A DNA stretch of 44,805 nucleotides, from NCBI GenBank assembly GCA_016926135.1, contig JAFGPH010000104.1, forward strand, positions 1-44,805, given 5' to 3'. The notes under the pieces are model-generated. The model did not search any database. It saw nothing but the letters and a program-made list of their open reading frames with translations, and was not told the DNA's origin. Source of the stretch: Deltaproteobacteria bacterium (GTDB lineage: Bacteria > Desulfobacterota > DSM-4660 > Desulfatiglandales > HGW-15). Position numbers and translations under genes: made by a program. This document shows, one piece after another, positions 1 through 7,605 of the stretch. Every line of letters begins with the position of its first letter. Within the stretch, counting starts at the first letter, position 1.

Positions 1-587
1 CCGGGCAGGGGAAGGTCTTCCATGATGATCTTGAGGGCCTCTTTGTACTTGCCCTGTTTCACCATCTGTACATATCCCTGCACATTTAACCCTGCAGGGC
101 ATGCCATGCGGCACGGCGCCTTGTCCGTCTTCTGGATCGCGAAGGCCCCGGGGATGGCCTGGGCATATTTCTTATAGGTGGCTTTTCTCGTGCCGAGGCA
201 CTGATCGTACTCGTTCGGGAGTTCTACAGGGCAAACCGCCGTGCATTCCCCGCAGGCCGTGCACTTGGCCGGATCAATATAGCGGGGGTTTTTGCGGACT
301 GTGACCTTGAAGTTCCCGACCGAGCCGTCGATGCGCTCCACTTCGGTGCAGGTAAGCAAACGGATGTTCAGGTGCCGGCCGACCTCGACCAGTTTGGGAG
401 AAATAATTCACATGGCGCAGTCATTGGTGGGGAACGTCTTGTCCAGTTCACTCATCACCCCGCCGATGGCGTGGGATTTCTCGACGAGATGGACCAGGTA
501 CCCCGAATCCGCCAGATCCAGGGCCGCCTGCATCCCTGCAATTCCCCCTCCGACGACCATGACCGACCCTACCGGGCTCTGACTCAT
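1..587 (-). CDS. hdrA: HdrA-like FAD/Fe-S oxidoreductase, selenocysteine-containing, 5' part only
   Basis: Flavin-based electron transfer subunit of the heterodisulfide reductase A type, cytoplasmic. The reading frame starts at ATG 587..585 behind AGGAGG (597..602). Residues 8-18 form a GGGIAG dinucleotide-binding loop, followed by the family motif TNDCAM at residues 54-59. Codon 60 (410..408) is UGA, and the frame then continues into [12 protein letters not shown], the conserved HdrA sequence after the usual Cys. The UGA therefore sits exactly where Cys or Sec is expected, and a SECIS-like hairpin follows. A ferredoxin motif [12 protein letters not shown] comes next. It is followed by [14 protein letters not shown], the start of a GltD-type Fer4_20 domain, so the full protein is probably a large HdrA fused to a second flavin module. 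The gene leaves the window at base 1 after about 195 codons. An ordinary gene caller will split it at the UGA. The identity is firm; Sec insertion is inferred. Confidence 0.85.
375..410 (-). promoter_or_regulatory. UGA(Sec) codon and bacterial SECIS-like hairpin
   Basis: The in-frame UGA is at 410..408. Downstream on the minus strand, CUGGUC (392..387) pairs with GGCCGG (380..375), giving six pairs including two G-U. The loop is GAGGUC, or AGGU if G386-C381 also closes. The loop contains GGU like the E. coli fdhF SECIS loop. G383 lies 25 nt after the UGA, within the spacing known for bacterial SECIS elements. This was folded by eye only. Confidence 0.7.
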
Positions 588-644
588 GAAGCCTATCCTC
601 CTTCAGGCTGATATCCAATTGTGGTGTGGTAAAATGATCGTAGT

Positions 645-673
645 ACCATAGACAAGATGTGTCACACTGTCAA
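645..673 (-). promoter_or_regulatory. sigma70-type promoter for hdrA
   Basis: On the minus strand, TTGACA (673..668) is followed by a 17-nt spacer and TATGGT (650..645), so transcription should start near 638. The spacer carries GTGTGACAC, an interrupted inverted repeat that could be an operator. The promoter lies about 58 bases upstream of the hdrA start. The rest of the 291-base gap (588-878) between the divergent hdrA and kinase genes shows no gene and no obvious plus-strand promoter. Confidence 0.6.
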
Positions 674-878
674 CCAGAATGTTCCCCCGTGCGTATTAGA
701 ACTTCCCGGTATTCCTATTGTTTATACAAGGCTGCGACAACTCGGCCGGATCTCCTTATCTTTAAGCGCGGGCAGGCTCTTCCCAGAATGGACTTGAAAC
801 GAGGTCTCCTGCATGGTACGTTCCGGTCCGATGTGTTTTCTCTCGTCTTGAAGGAAGAATCGGCCGGGAACACAATCC

Positions 879-2417
879 ATGATCCGCAGTCCGGACAGGT
901 TTGACATTGCGCTGCTGGGAGGAGGAGACCTTTGCAGGGAGGTCCTCGAGAAAACCCTTGTTCATCTCGAGCAGACCGGCCTGGGAGGCCGCATCGTCGC
1001 CGTTGCCGACCCCGATCCCGAAAGCCCGGGCATGCTGGTCGCCAGACGGTTCGGCCTGATCACCGAGACCGATTTCCATCAGTTGTATCATCCCCGGCAC
1101 GGCATAAAGGCCATCGTGCTGCTCACCGCCGAAGAGGCGGTCCTGGAGGATGTCCTCAAGACAAAACCCGACAGCATCCGCCTTCTCGGCTACGACATGT
1201 TCATGCTTTTCTGGAGCGCCCTGAATGCAGAGCAGCAAAAATTCCGCAAAAGGAACGAGGAGATCGAGACCATCCTCAACAGCATTCAGGATTTCATCCT
1301 GGTCATCAACACGGAAATGGAGATCGTTGAGGTAAACCATGCGTTTCTGCAGCAGATGGGATACAGCCGGGAGGAGGTGACCGGGAAGAAATGTCATGAG
1401 GTCTTCCAGAAGATCAACCGACGATGTAACCGGGAAACCATCCTCTGCCCCCTCAACGAGGTGATCCGAACCAGGAGACCCAGCCAGCAGGTGCTCACGC
1501 GGTTGGACCACCAGGGGAACAGGCGTTACATGGAGGTCACCCTTTTCCCCGTGTGGGAAAAGAACGGCAGTCTGTCGAAGTTCATCGAAATCAGCCGCGA
1601 TATCACCGAACGCAAGAATCATGAGGAAGAAAACACCAGGCGACTGGAAACGATGGTCGAAGAGCGCACCCAGGAGCTGAAAAAAACCCACGACAAGCTC
1701 CTCCATCAGGACAAAATGGCTTCCCTGGGCAAGCTTTCCGCATCGGTGGTCCACGAGATCAACAACCCCATTTCGGGCATTCTCAACCTCACCCTGCTCA
1801 TCAAACGGATGCTGGAAGAAAACGCGGTGGGTCCGGCCGAGACCGAAAAGTTCAAGAAGTATCTGAGTCTTATGGAGACGGAAACGCGGAGGATCAGCCG
1901 AATTGTCTCGAACCTGCTCGCCTTTTCGCGTCAGTCCAAGATGGAAGTGACCCAATTCGACCTTCACCGGCTCATCGAAAAGACCCTTTTTCTGAACGCC
2001 AATCTTCTGAAGCTCCACTCCGTCAGGGTGGAGAAGGAGTTCGACGACGGTCTTCCCGATTTTGCCGGATCGGAAGACCAGCTCCAGCAGGTCATCATGA
2101 ATCTGATCTCCAACGCGGTTGAGGCCATGGAAGGGGATGGGGGGCGTCGGGTCCTCCACATCCGGACCCAATACCTGCGGGAAGAAGACCGGGTCATCCT
2201 GTCCTTCCGGGATACCGGAGTAGGCATATCCCCCGAGAATCTTCAGAAGCTCTTCGAGCCTTTTTTCACCACCAAGACGAAAGGGAAGGGTGTGGGACTG
2301 GGGCTTTCGGTGGCCTACGGGATCGTTCAGATGCACGGCGGGGCCGTCCAGGTCCAATCCAACCCCGGGGAAGGGTCCACCTTCACGGTGGAGCTCCCCT
2401 GCAAACCGACGCCTTAG
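879..2417 (+). CDS. PAS-domain sensor histidine kinase (NtrB type)
   Basis: Soluble sensor kinase of 512 aa with no membrane segment, so it should sense a cytoplasmic signal. Residues 1-115 resemble a Rossmann-like module (ALLGGGDLCREVL near the start). A PAS domain spans about 127-245 and carries three cysteines (C172, C183, C190 in a CPL motif), a pattern that could bind a metal or sense redox. A coiled linker precedes the H box with phospho-acceptor H292 (VVHEINNPISG). The ATPase domain shows the N box (NLISNAVEAM), G1 (DTGVGIS) and G2 (GVGLGLS). The NtrC-family regulator starts 25 bases after the stop, so the two are almost certainly a cognate pair. It is divergent from the HdrA gene. The signal and targets are not visible. 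Confidence 0.92.
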   Translation: MIRSPDRFDIALLGGGDLCREVLEKTLVHLEQTGLGGRIVAVADPDPESPGMLVARRFGLITETDFHQLYHPRHGIKAIVLLTAEEAVLEDVLKTKPDSIRLLGYDMFMLFWSALNAEQQKFRKRNEEIETILNSIQDFILVINTEMEIVEVNHAFLQQMGYSREEVTGKKCHEVFQKINRRCNRETILCPLNEVIRTRRPSQQVLTRLDHQGNRRYMEVTLFPVWEKNGSLSKFIEISRDITERKNHEEENTRRLETMVEERTQELKKTHDKLLHQDKMASLGKLSASVVHEINNPISGILNLTLLIKRMLEENAVGPAETEKFKKYLSLMETETRRISRIVSNLLAFSRQSKMEVTQFDLHRLIEKTLFLNANLLKLHSVRVEKEFDDGLPDFAGSEDQLQQVIMNLISNAVEAMEGDGGRRVLHIRTQYLREEDRVILSFRDTGVGISPENLQKLFEPFFTTKTKGKGVGLGLSVAYGIVQMHGGAVQVQSNPGEGSTFTVELPCKPTP

Positions 2418-2442
2418 CAGGACATCGGAAGGAGTGGAACCC

Positions 2443-3786
2443 ATGAGCAGGGGCAAGATCCTGATTGTGGACGACGAGATGATCGTAAGGGAGTCCCTGG
2501 GAGCCTGGCTGGAACGGGACGGCCATGTGGTGGACCAGGCGGCCGGCGGGGAGGAAGCCCTGACGAAATGCAGCGGCGCACGCTACGACATCCTCCTTGT
2601 GGACATCAAGATGGAGGGGATGAGCGGGCTGGAGGTTCTCAGGAAGGTCAGGGAATTGGATCCGGACACGGCCGTGGTGATGATCACGGCTTACGGCTCC
2701 GTAGCGAGCGCCATCGAGGCCATGAAGAACGGCGCTCAGGATTATCTCCTCAAGCCCTTCGAGCCCGATGAGCTGGGACTCCTGATCGAGAAGATCCTGA
2801 AGCAGCAGGCGCAACTCCGGGAGACCCAGTTCCTGAGGGAGCAGTACACGGAGCGAACGCGCTTCGAGAGCATGATCGGTCAATCCCGGGCGCTCCAGAA
2901 GGTGTTCGACCTCATCCAGGAGATCGGGCCTACGGATGCGACGGTCCTCATCCGAGGTGAGACGGGCACCGGAAAGGGCCTGGCGGCCAGAGCCATCCAC
3001 ACCCAGAGCAGGCGCAGCCAGGGACCTTTTGTGGTTGTGAACTGCGGCGCATTTCCGGAGCATCTGCTGGAAAGCGAGCTCTTCGGCTACCAGAAGGGGG
3101 CCTTCACCGACGCCAAAACCACCAAAAAGGGCAGGATCGAACTGGCCCATGAGGGAACGCTGTTCCTGGACGAAATCGGGGAGATCAGCATGAGGATGCA
3201 GATCGATCTCCTGAGGGTCCTGGAGGATCACGTTTTCTATCGCGTGGGAGGCACCCAGCCCATCGACGCGGATTTTCGGGTCATCGCCGCGACCAACAAG
3301 GATCTCGAAAAAGCGGTTCAGGATCGCTCGTTTCGCGAGGACCTCTACTACCGGCTCAATGTGATTTCCCTCACCATGCCTCCCCTGCGAGAGCACAAGG
3401 AGGACATCCCGATCCTGGCCGAGCACTTTCTCCATCGATTCGCCCGGGAGACCAACAAGCCGATTGACAGGATCGGCCGCGAGGCCCTGGACGAGTTGAT
3501 GCTCCACGACTGGCCGGGCAATGTGCGGGAGTTGGAAAACGCCATAGAGAGGGCCGTGGTCATCGGCAAGGGCCGAATCGTTCTACCCCGGGATCTTCCC
3601 ATCCTGCGGCCGGAGCATGTGAACATCCCTTCCGGCAGGAGTCTGGCGGATATGGAACGGGTTCATGTGCTCAGCGTGCTCACGGACAACCGGTGGAACA
3701 TCGCCCGCAGCGCGGAGGTCCTGGGCATCGATCGATCCACCCTCTACGGCAAAATGAAGCGGTACGAAATCCGCAAACCCTCTTGA
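2443..3786 (+). CDS. NtrC-family sigma54-dependent response regulator
   Basis: Transcriptional activator of 447 aa that should open sigma54 promoters after phosphorylation by the upstream kinase. The start at ATG 2443 has GGAAGGAG upstream and gives a normal receiver N-terminus; the longer upstream frame overlaps the kinase. The receiver has D10/D11, phospho-acceptor D54, T82 and K104. The AAA+ domain has Walker A GETGTGKG (172-179), the sigma54-contact loop GAFTDA (219-224) and Walker B FLDEIGE (241-247). A Fis-type helix-turn-helix occupies the last 40 residues (RSAEVLGIDRSTLYGKM). The loop reads GAFTDA rather than the canonical GAFTGA, a variant seen in some family members. A sigma54-like promoter before the GcvH-like genes in this window is a candidate target. 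Confidence 0.93.
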   Translation: MSRGKILIVDDEMIVRESLGAWLERDGHVVDQAAGGEEALTKCSGARYDILLVDIKMEGMSGLEVLRKVRELDPDTAVVMITAYGSVASAIEAMKNGAQDYLLKPFEPDELGLLIEKILKQQAQLRETQFLREQYTERTRFESMIGQSRALQKVFDLIQEIGPTDATVLIRGETGTGKGLAARAIHTQSRRSQGPFVVVNCGAFPEHLLESELFGYQKGAFTDAKTTKKGRIELAHEGTLFLDEIGEISMRMQIDLLRVLEDHVFYRVGGTQPIDADFRVIAATNKDLEKAVQDRSFREDLYYRLNVISLTMPPLREHKEDIPILAEHFLHRFARETNKPIDRIGREALDELMLHDWPGNVRELENAIERAVVIGKGRIVLPRDLPILRPEHVNIPSGRSLADMERVHVLSVLTDNRWNIARSAEVLGIDRSTLYGKMKRYEIRKPS

Positions 3787-4370
3787 TCCGCTATCGAGAA
3801 CATAAAATTGTCATCACCCCGATCGGTGATGTGCCTGCCGGGCTGACGGACAGGATCGGCAGCGAAATCGAACGGGTCTTCGGCTTTGAGTCGGAGATCC
3901 TTTCCCTGATCTCCGAAACGGACCTCCCTGTGGATGCGGCGCGGGGGCAGGTCCATTCCACGCCCGTCCTGGAGATCCTTTCCTCTCTCGCGCCCTCCAG
4001 GGCACTCAAGGTGCTCGCGGTCACCAGGGCGGACCTGTTCATCCCCATCCTCACCTATGTCTTTGGCGAGGCCCAACTGGGAGGAAAGGCATGCATCCTG
4101 TCCACCCATCGGCTGAAGGATCCACCTTTCCCGACCACGGCCGAGGAGACTTTCCGATGCCGCGTCGCCAAGGAAGCCGTCCACGAACTGGGCCACACGT
4201 TCAACCTCAGGCACTGCCCCGAGCAGACCTGCATTATGCATTACTGCCGGAGCCTGCGGGACGTGGATCGAAAATCAAGCCGTCTCTGCCACTATTGCAC
4301 GGTGCTTCTGGCCGACGAGATCAAAAGGCTTGAAGAAACGGTCACGAGCACCGAAGGAAGGTCGCGGTGA
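3783..4370 (+). CDS. amzA: archaemetzincin-like zinc metalloprotease (M54)
   Basis: Predicted aminopeptidase-like zinc metalloprotease of about 195 aa, cytoplasmic. The active-site signature HELGHTFNLRH (H134, E135, H138, H144) runs directly into the archaemetzincin cysteine set C145, C150, C169, C172, with the Met-turn-like M152. These Cys residues bind a second, structural zinc in the family. The usual metzincin Gly between the second and third His is Asn here (N141). The start is probably TTG at 3783, overlapping the stop of the regulator gene and giving an N-terminus with the family-typical ITPIGDVP; upstream ATG codons lie inside the regulator. Its 3' end overlaps the convergent GcvH-like gene by 29 bases. 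The family is solid; the substrate is unknown. Confidence 0.85.
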   Translation: MIRYREHKIVITPIGDVPAGLTDRIGSEIERVFGFESEILSLISETDLPVDAARGQVHSTPVLEILSSLAPSRALKVLAVTRADLFIPILTYVFGEAQLGGKACILSTHRLKDPPFPTTAEETFRCRVAKEAVHELGHTFNLRHCPEQTCIMHYCRSLRDVDRKSSRLCHYCTVLLADEIKRLEETVTSTEGRSR

Positions 4371-5238
4371 GTTTTTCCCACCCAATCCGGGGGGCGCTCC
4401 CGAAAATGTCGTCCCCCCAGTACCCGCCGTCCGCCGCCAGGGGGCCGCAGGCGTCCTGCACGACCTGCTGCAGCCGCTCCACTTCGTGGGTCAGGAACCG
4501 GGCCGATTCCTGGTTGATCATGAGTCCTTTCAAATCCGAGCGCAGCCGGTCCGAGTGAACCGTCATGACCCATCCCCCCGTGTAAGGGTCCCTGTTGGCA
4601 TAGGTTCCGCTTTCCCTCAACCGGGGGTTGACCGCGGTTACGACACCGCTCACAGGACTGTGGAGCATGGCCTGATGCGTTCCCCGAGAGAGAAGGACAG
4701 CGGGTTCACCCTGTTTCACGGGCTTGCCCAGGAGGGGCGCCTCCACTCGATCCAGCGGGCCCAGGAGACGAAGGCCGAATTCGTCGATTCCCACTCGGAT
4801 GGAAGAACCCTCTTCCATCCGCGCCCAGGCATGCCCCGGGTGGAGATAGTAACCCTGTGGAAGCCTGAAGCCTTCCACCTGAAGGAAACCGACAGGCCTC
4901 ACAAACGCCTGGACCGTGTAGGCATCGGAGAAAAACTGCTCGAACTCGCAGCGGTCACAGCGATACTCGTTGGTGCATGACTTGAAGCCGATCCTTTTCT
5001 TCAGGGTGTGAATGCAGGGCCTCCGGGAAGGGGGCAAAGCCCTGACCTTTTCCTCCCAGGCCACGATCCGGTTTGGCCGGCTGCCGGGTCGGGTTCCCGG
5101 CTGCCTGGTTTCGGCGTTGCGCCCGGCCGCGCGGCGCATGGCGCCTTCGAACAGGCAATCCGAACACGCATAGTCCTTGTCACAATACTTCCGGGGCACA
5201 ACCCCTGTCTGCATCCACACACACGGTCGGTCTTTCAT
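4342..5238 (-). CDS. GcvH-fold protein with two 4-Cys modules, no lipoyl lysine (paralog 1)
   Basis: This 298-aa protein has two copies of a cysteine module, C-x12-C-x5-C-x2-C (C6, C19, C25, C28) and C-x13-C-x5-C-x2-C (C74, C88, C94, C97). They are followed by a glycine-cleavage H-protein-like fold at about 130-255 (GHAWARMEEGSSIRVGIDEF, then SPVSGVV). In true GcvH the lipoyl lysine lies eight residues before the Pro of APVSG; here that position is Thr (T188), so lipoylation is not expected. A helical C-terminus ends with CGPLAADGG. The start ATG 5238 has GGAGGG upstream. It lies 85 bases downstream of its paralog and is probably co-transcribed with it. Metal or Fe-S binding by the Cys modules is inference, and the function is unknown. 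Confidence 0.8.
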   Translation of the reverse strand: MKDRPCVWMQTGVVPRKYCDKDYACSDCLFEGAMRRAAGRNAETRQPGTRPGSRPNRIVAWEEKVRALPPSRRPCIHTLKKRIGFKSCTNEYRCDRCEFEQFFSDAYTVQAFVRPVGFLQVEGFRLPQGYYLHPGHAWARMEEGSSIRVGIDEFGLRLLGPLDRVEAPLLGKPVKQGEPAVLLSRGTHQAMLHSPVSGVVTAVNPRLRESGTYANRDPYTGGWVMTVHSDRLRSDLKGLMINQESARFLTHEVERLQQVVQDACGPLAADGGYWGDDIFGSAPRIGWEKLTATFLRCS

Positions 5239-5323
5239 GGCAACCCTCCGCCCGAATACCTGCCCGCCTGGATCCTCTCCTGTGTCTTGTCTTGCTCCCT
5301 GTCACGACCAGGATTTCGGCCCT

Positions 5324-6325
5324 TCATTCCGTCTTGAGGAATGTCCTCGTGAGGTTCTTCCAACCCAGACCCGGGAGATGGCCGTAGACGTCATCGCCCA
5401 CGGTTCCGCCGTCCGCCGCCAGCGGACCCACAAGGCCTTCGATCATATTCTCGAGGGTTTGTACCTCGTCCGACATCCAGGTCAGGCTCGCCTTGTCGTC
5501 CATGAGCTTTTTGACGGTGCCTTTGAGATCCGGATTACGCACCACAAAAAGCCAGCCCTTTCCAAAAGGCTCCTGATTCGCCGAACCGGGCTGCTCTCTC
5601 AATCCGGCATTGACTTCCACGATGACGCCGTCAACGGGCGAAAGCACGGAGGCGTGATTTTCCTTCCGCTTGAACCCCCATCCGACCTGGGCCTGGGAAA
5701 GCTCTTTTCCCATGGTGGGCAGATCGAGCGCATCTGCGCAGCCCAGGGTCTTCAGGGCGAATTCATCCATCCCGACCCGGATATACCCGCCGCTCTCGAT
5801 TCTCGCCCAGGTGTGGCCGCCGTGAAAATAGTATCCCTGCGGAACCCCGAAACCCTTTACGTACCGCATCTCATTGGGTTGTGTTCTAGTTTTTGTGGTC
5901 CACACATCTTCGAAGAACTGGTCGAAATCACACTTGGGACACTCATAATCGTAGGCGCATACCCTCTTGGCGATACGTTCGGTCAGGCTGTGCCTGCAGA
6001 TCCTTTCGAGGCTCGGCCTTCTCCGCATGGCTTCCTGCCAGCTCATCTGCCTGCCGTTCTCCACCTGCTTACGCATGCCCTGGTCGTATTTGCAGGTAGT
6101 GCAATCATAAAAATTGTTGCAGTCCTTCATGGCTACGACGCCGGCCCGCATCCAGAGGCATGGATTGCCGAGCTTCGCGTCCTTGTCCGGTTTGATCATC
6201 CAGACCTGTCCCCCCAGGACGGCCCCTACCTCCGCCTTGCTCATCAGGTCCCGTGAGGAGCCTTTCCGGTAGGAAGAACCGTACCCGATCCGATCCCTTC
6301 TCTCTGCTTTGGCCTTATCCTGCAT
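5324..6325 (-). CDS. GcvH-fold protein with two 4-Cys modules, no lipoyl lysine (paralog 2)
   Basis: This 333-aa paralog of the neighbouring gene has the same order of parts: two C-x12-C-x5-C-x2-C modules (one beginning CLWMRAGVV, one CRHSLTERIAK) and then the H-protein-like fold (GHTWARIESGGYIRVGMDEF, SPVDGVIVEVN). The residue at the lipoyl position is Glu, with Lys only one residue before it, so it should not carry lipoate. Both paralogs end in a shared GPLAADGG-x3-GDD-(V/I)-(Y/F)-G segment. The start ATG 6325 is chosen because AGAAGGAGG stands ahead of it; the longer frame has no such site. A sigma54-like element lies about 45 bases upstream. An N-terminal extension of about 55 residues is Lys/Arg rich. 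Annotation pipelines would probably call it a glycine cleavage H protein, which the missing lysine argues against. Confidence 0.8.
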   Translation of the reverse strand: MQDKAKAERRDRIGYGSSYRKGSSRDLMSKAEVGAVLGGQVWMIKPDKDAKLGNPCLWMRAGVVAMKDCNNFYDCTTCKYDQGMRKQVENGRQMSWQEAMRRRPSLERICRHSLTERIAKRVCAYDYECPKCDFDQFFEDVWTTKTRTQPNEMRYVKGFGVPQGYYFHGGHTWARIESGGYIRVGMDEFALKTLGCADALDLPTMGKELSQAQVGWGFKRKENHASVLSPVDGVIVEVNAGLREQPGSANQEPFGKGWLFVVRNPDLKGTVKKLMDDKASLTWMSDEVQTLENMIEGLVGPLAADGGTVGDDVYGHLPGLGWKNLTRTFLKTE

Positions 6326-6370
6326 GGTCTGCCTCCTTCTCAGGGTATTGCGGTGTTTGATTATTCTTAG

Positions 6371-6387
6371 AGCAATAAGGATGCCTG
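6371..6387 (-). promoter_or_regulatory. sigma54-like (-24/-12) promoter upstream of the GcvH-like pair
   Basis: On the minus strand, AGGCAT-N5-TTGCT has GG and GC exactly ten bases apart, against the consensus TGGCAC-N5-TTGCW. The predicted start is near 6360, about 35 bases before the ATG at 6325. A NtrC-family activator is encoded 2.5 kb away. The match is good but short. Confidence 0.5.
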
Positions 6388-6506
6388 AAAAGGGTCTTGC
6401 AGGATAATAACATAACCAATTGATATAAATTGCTATTTTTGATTGAAGCGCTTTTGCCCTGCGGGCCGGGTGTGGGATTTCACAACAAAAAGCAGGCGGA
6501 AGGATC

Positions 6507-6591
6507 GTGTAGAATATTCTAAGACCATGAAATTCTTCAGACAATTAGGTGTAGTTTTTTCCAACACCACAATGTTGAAATTCCCTACACC
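6507..6591. repeat. palindrome and inverted repeat cluster upstream of the sigma54-like promoter
   Basis: TAGAATATTCTA (6510-6521) is a perfect 12-base palindrome about 130 bases upstream of the sigma54-like element. GGTGTAG (6548-6554) and CTACACC (6585-6591) are perfect inverted arms around an inner CAACA/TGTTG stem (6562-6575). The hexamer GTGTAG also occurs at 6507-6512. These could be activator sites for the GcvH-like operon, or a 3' hairpin of the cupin transcript that ends at 6599. No T-run follows, so a rho-independent terminator is unlikely. The rest of the 6326-6598 gap shows no gene. Confidence 0.4.
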
Positions 6592-6598
6592 CACTGAG

Positions 6599-6970
6599 CT
6601 ATTCTTCCCGATTGTGCGTCTGACTGATCTTTTTGCCTCTTCCCGAAGAGTAAAGGATGATCCCTTTGGGGTAATAATAGGGGCCGTGGGGCACATTCAC
6701 CGGGCCGTACACGTAATCCCCGGCCTTCAGGATCTTGCCTTCGCAGTGCATTTCCCCTTCCACGATGAGGGTACTGTGCGCATAGCCGTGTGAGTGCCGG
6801 GGTTCGGTGTAACCGGGAGGGAATTTGACAAACTTGTCCACCCGTTCCGAGAATTCGTCCTCGGCCTCGGCGATGATTTTCACCAGCACGCCCGGCATGC
6901 CCATAATCTTCTCCCCGTCCTGCCATTCGATTTCATCGGTTTTCACCAGCAAGAATTCGGCTTTTTCCAC
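6599..6970 (-). CDS. small single-domain cupin protein
   Basis: This 123-aa cupin has a metal-binding motif RHSHGYAHSTLIVEGEM and, after a GDYVYGP turn, a second motif with VPHGPYYYP. It resembles acetylacetone-dioxygenase or ChrR-like cupins, which bind Fe or Zn through three His and one Glu. The start is GTG at 6970 with GGGAGG seven bases ahead; no in-frame ATG gives a complete cupin. It is on the same strand as the GcvH-like pair but separated from it by 273 bases, so it may be transcribed separately. The substrate cannot be read from the sequence. Confidence 0.75.
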   Translation of the reverse strand: MEKAEFLLVKTDEIEWQDGEKIMGMPGVLVKIIAEAEDEFSERVDKFVKFPPGYTEPRHSHGYAHSTLIVEGEMHCEGKILKAGDYVYGPVNVPHGPYYYPKGIILYSSGRGKKISQTHNREE

Positions 6971-7048
6971 GTTTCAACCTCCCTGGCTCCTTCAGATCTG
7001 TAAATCCCGGCCATTATATCCCAAAATCCTGCTGACCGTACAACATTC

Positions 7049-7405
7049 GTCATGATTCAGGGTGGCGAGCTCGGCTCGGACCTGGGTGCCAAGCCGGGCG
7101 CCAATCCGCCGATTGTGAACGAGGGGGACAACGGGCTTAAGAACGACCGAGGTACCGTGGCGATGGCCCGCACGCGGGACCCCCACAGCGCCACCTCCCA
7201 GTTTTTCATCAACTCGGTGGATAACGACGCACTGAACCACAAGGGGAAAAATCGCGAAGGCTGGGGCTATGCCGTGTCCGGCAAGGTCGTGGAAGGCATG
7301 AATACGGTCGACGCCATCTCCAAAGCCCCGACAGGAACCCGGGGTCCTTTCCAGAATGTCCCGCTCAAGCCCGTGGTCATTCAGAAGACGAAGGTCATCG
7401 AGTAG
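7049..7405 (+). pseudogene. 5'-truncated cyclophilin-type peptidyl-prolyl isomerase
   Basis: The frame from ATG 7052 encodes 117 aa that match the C-terminal two thirds of bacterial cyclophilins. MIQGG is followed by NDRGTVAMART, the core ATSQFFINSVDN and GWGYAVSGKVVEGM. Family members are about 165 aa or longer and begin with a strand and the FHRVI segment holding the catalytic Arg. That part is missing, and the in-frame sequence upstream of 7049 (RTTFV) does not resemble it. No ribosome-binding site precedes the ATG. It is therefore most likely a remnant that lost its first 50 or so codons by a deletion or rearrangement with the break near 7049. A short functional protein is less likely because the active-site Arg is absent. 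Confidence 0.75.
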
Positions 7406-7422
7406 GGTCGCTGACAAGCCAC

Positions 7423-7437
7423 TCAGCAGTCTGCTGA
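7423..7437. repeat. short perfect inverted repeat
   Basis: TCAGCAG and CTGCTGA flank a single T, just after the truncated cyclophilin. The 200-base stretch 7406-7605 between that remnant and the end of higA shows no gene, only this hairpin-capable sequence. Confidence 0.4.
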
Positions 7438-7605
7438 AGACTCACGGGGGACTTGCTGATCGAAATCCTAAGCCGAAGAGGGACCCCGACGCTTCATTGT
7501 ACCCTGACAATCATTCATTTCTACGCCTCAGGGCCTGGTGTCGCTATGAAAAGGTTTCTGAGGGTCCGCGGGATGCACGGACACGGTTACGTCTTCTGCA
7601 GTGCA

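Noticed and set aside
408..410. In-frame stop read as a frameshift or pseudogene in hdrA
   Set aside because: The UGA coincides with the known Cys/Sec position, the frame is unchanged on both sides, and a SECIS-like hairpin follows, so Sec is the simpler explanation.
762..2456. 564-aa open frame antisense to the histidine kinase
   Set aside because: It is the shadow of a GC-rich gene. The protein has no recognisable domain, and the sense strand encodes a complete kinase.
4342..6325. Calling the two proteins functional glycine cleavage H proteins
   Set aside because: The lipoyl lysine is absent in both, the Cys modules are foreign to GcvH, and no gcvP or gcvT is nearby.
7406..7605. Possible transposon end near the TCAGCAG hairpin
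   Set aside because: Only a single 15-base inverted repeat is present, with no transposase remnant or target duplication.
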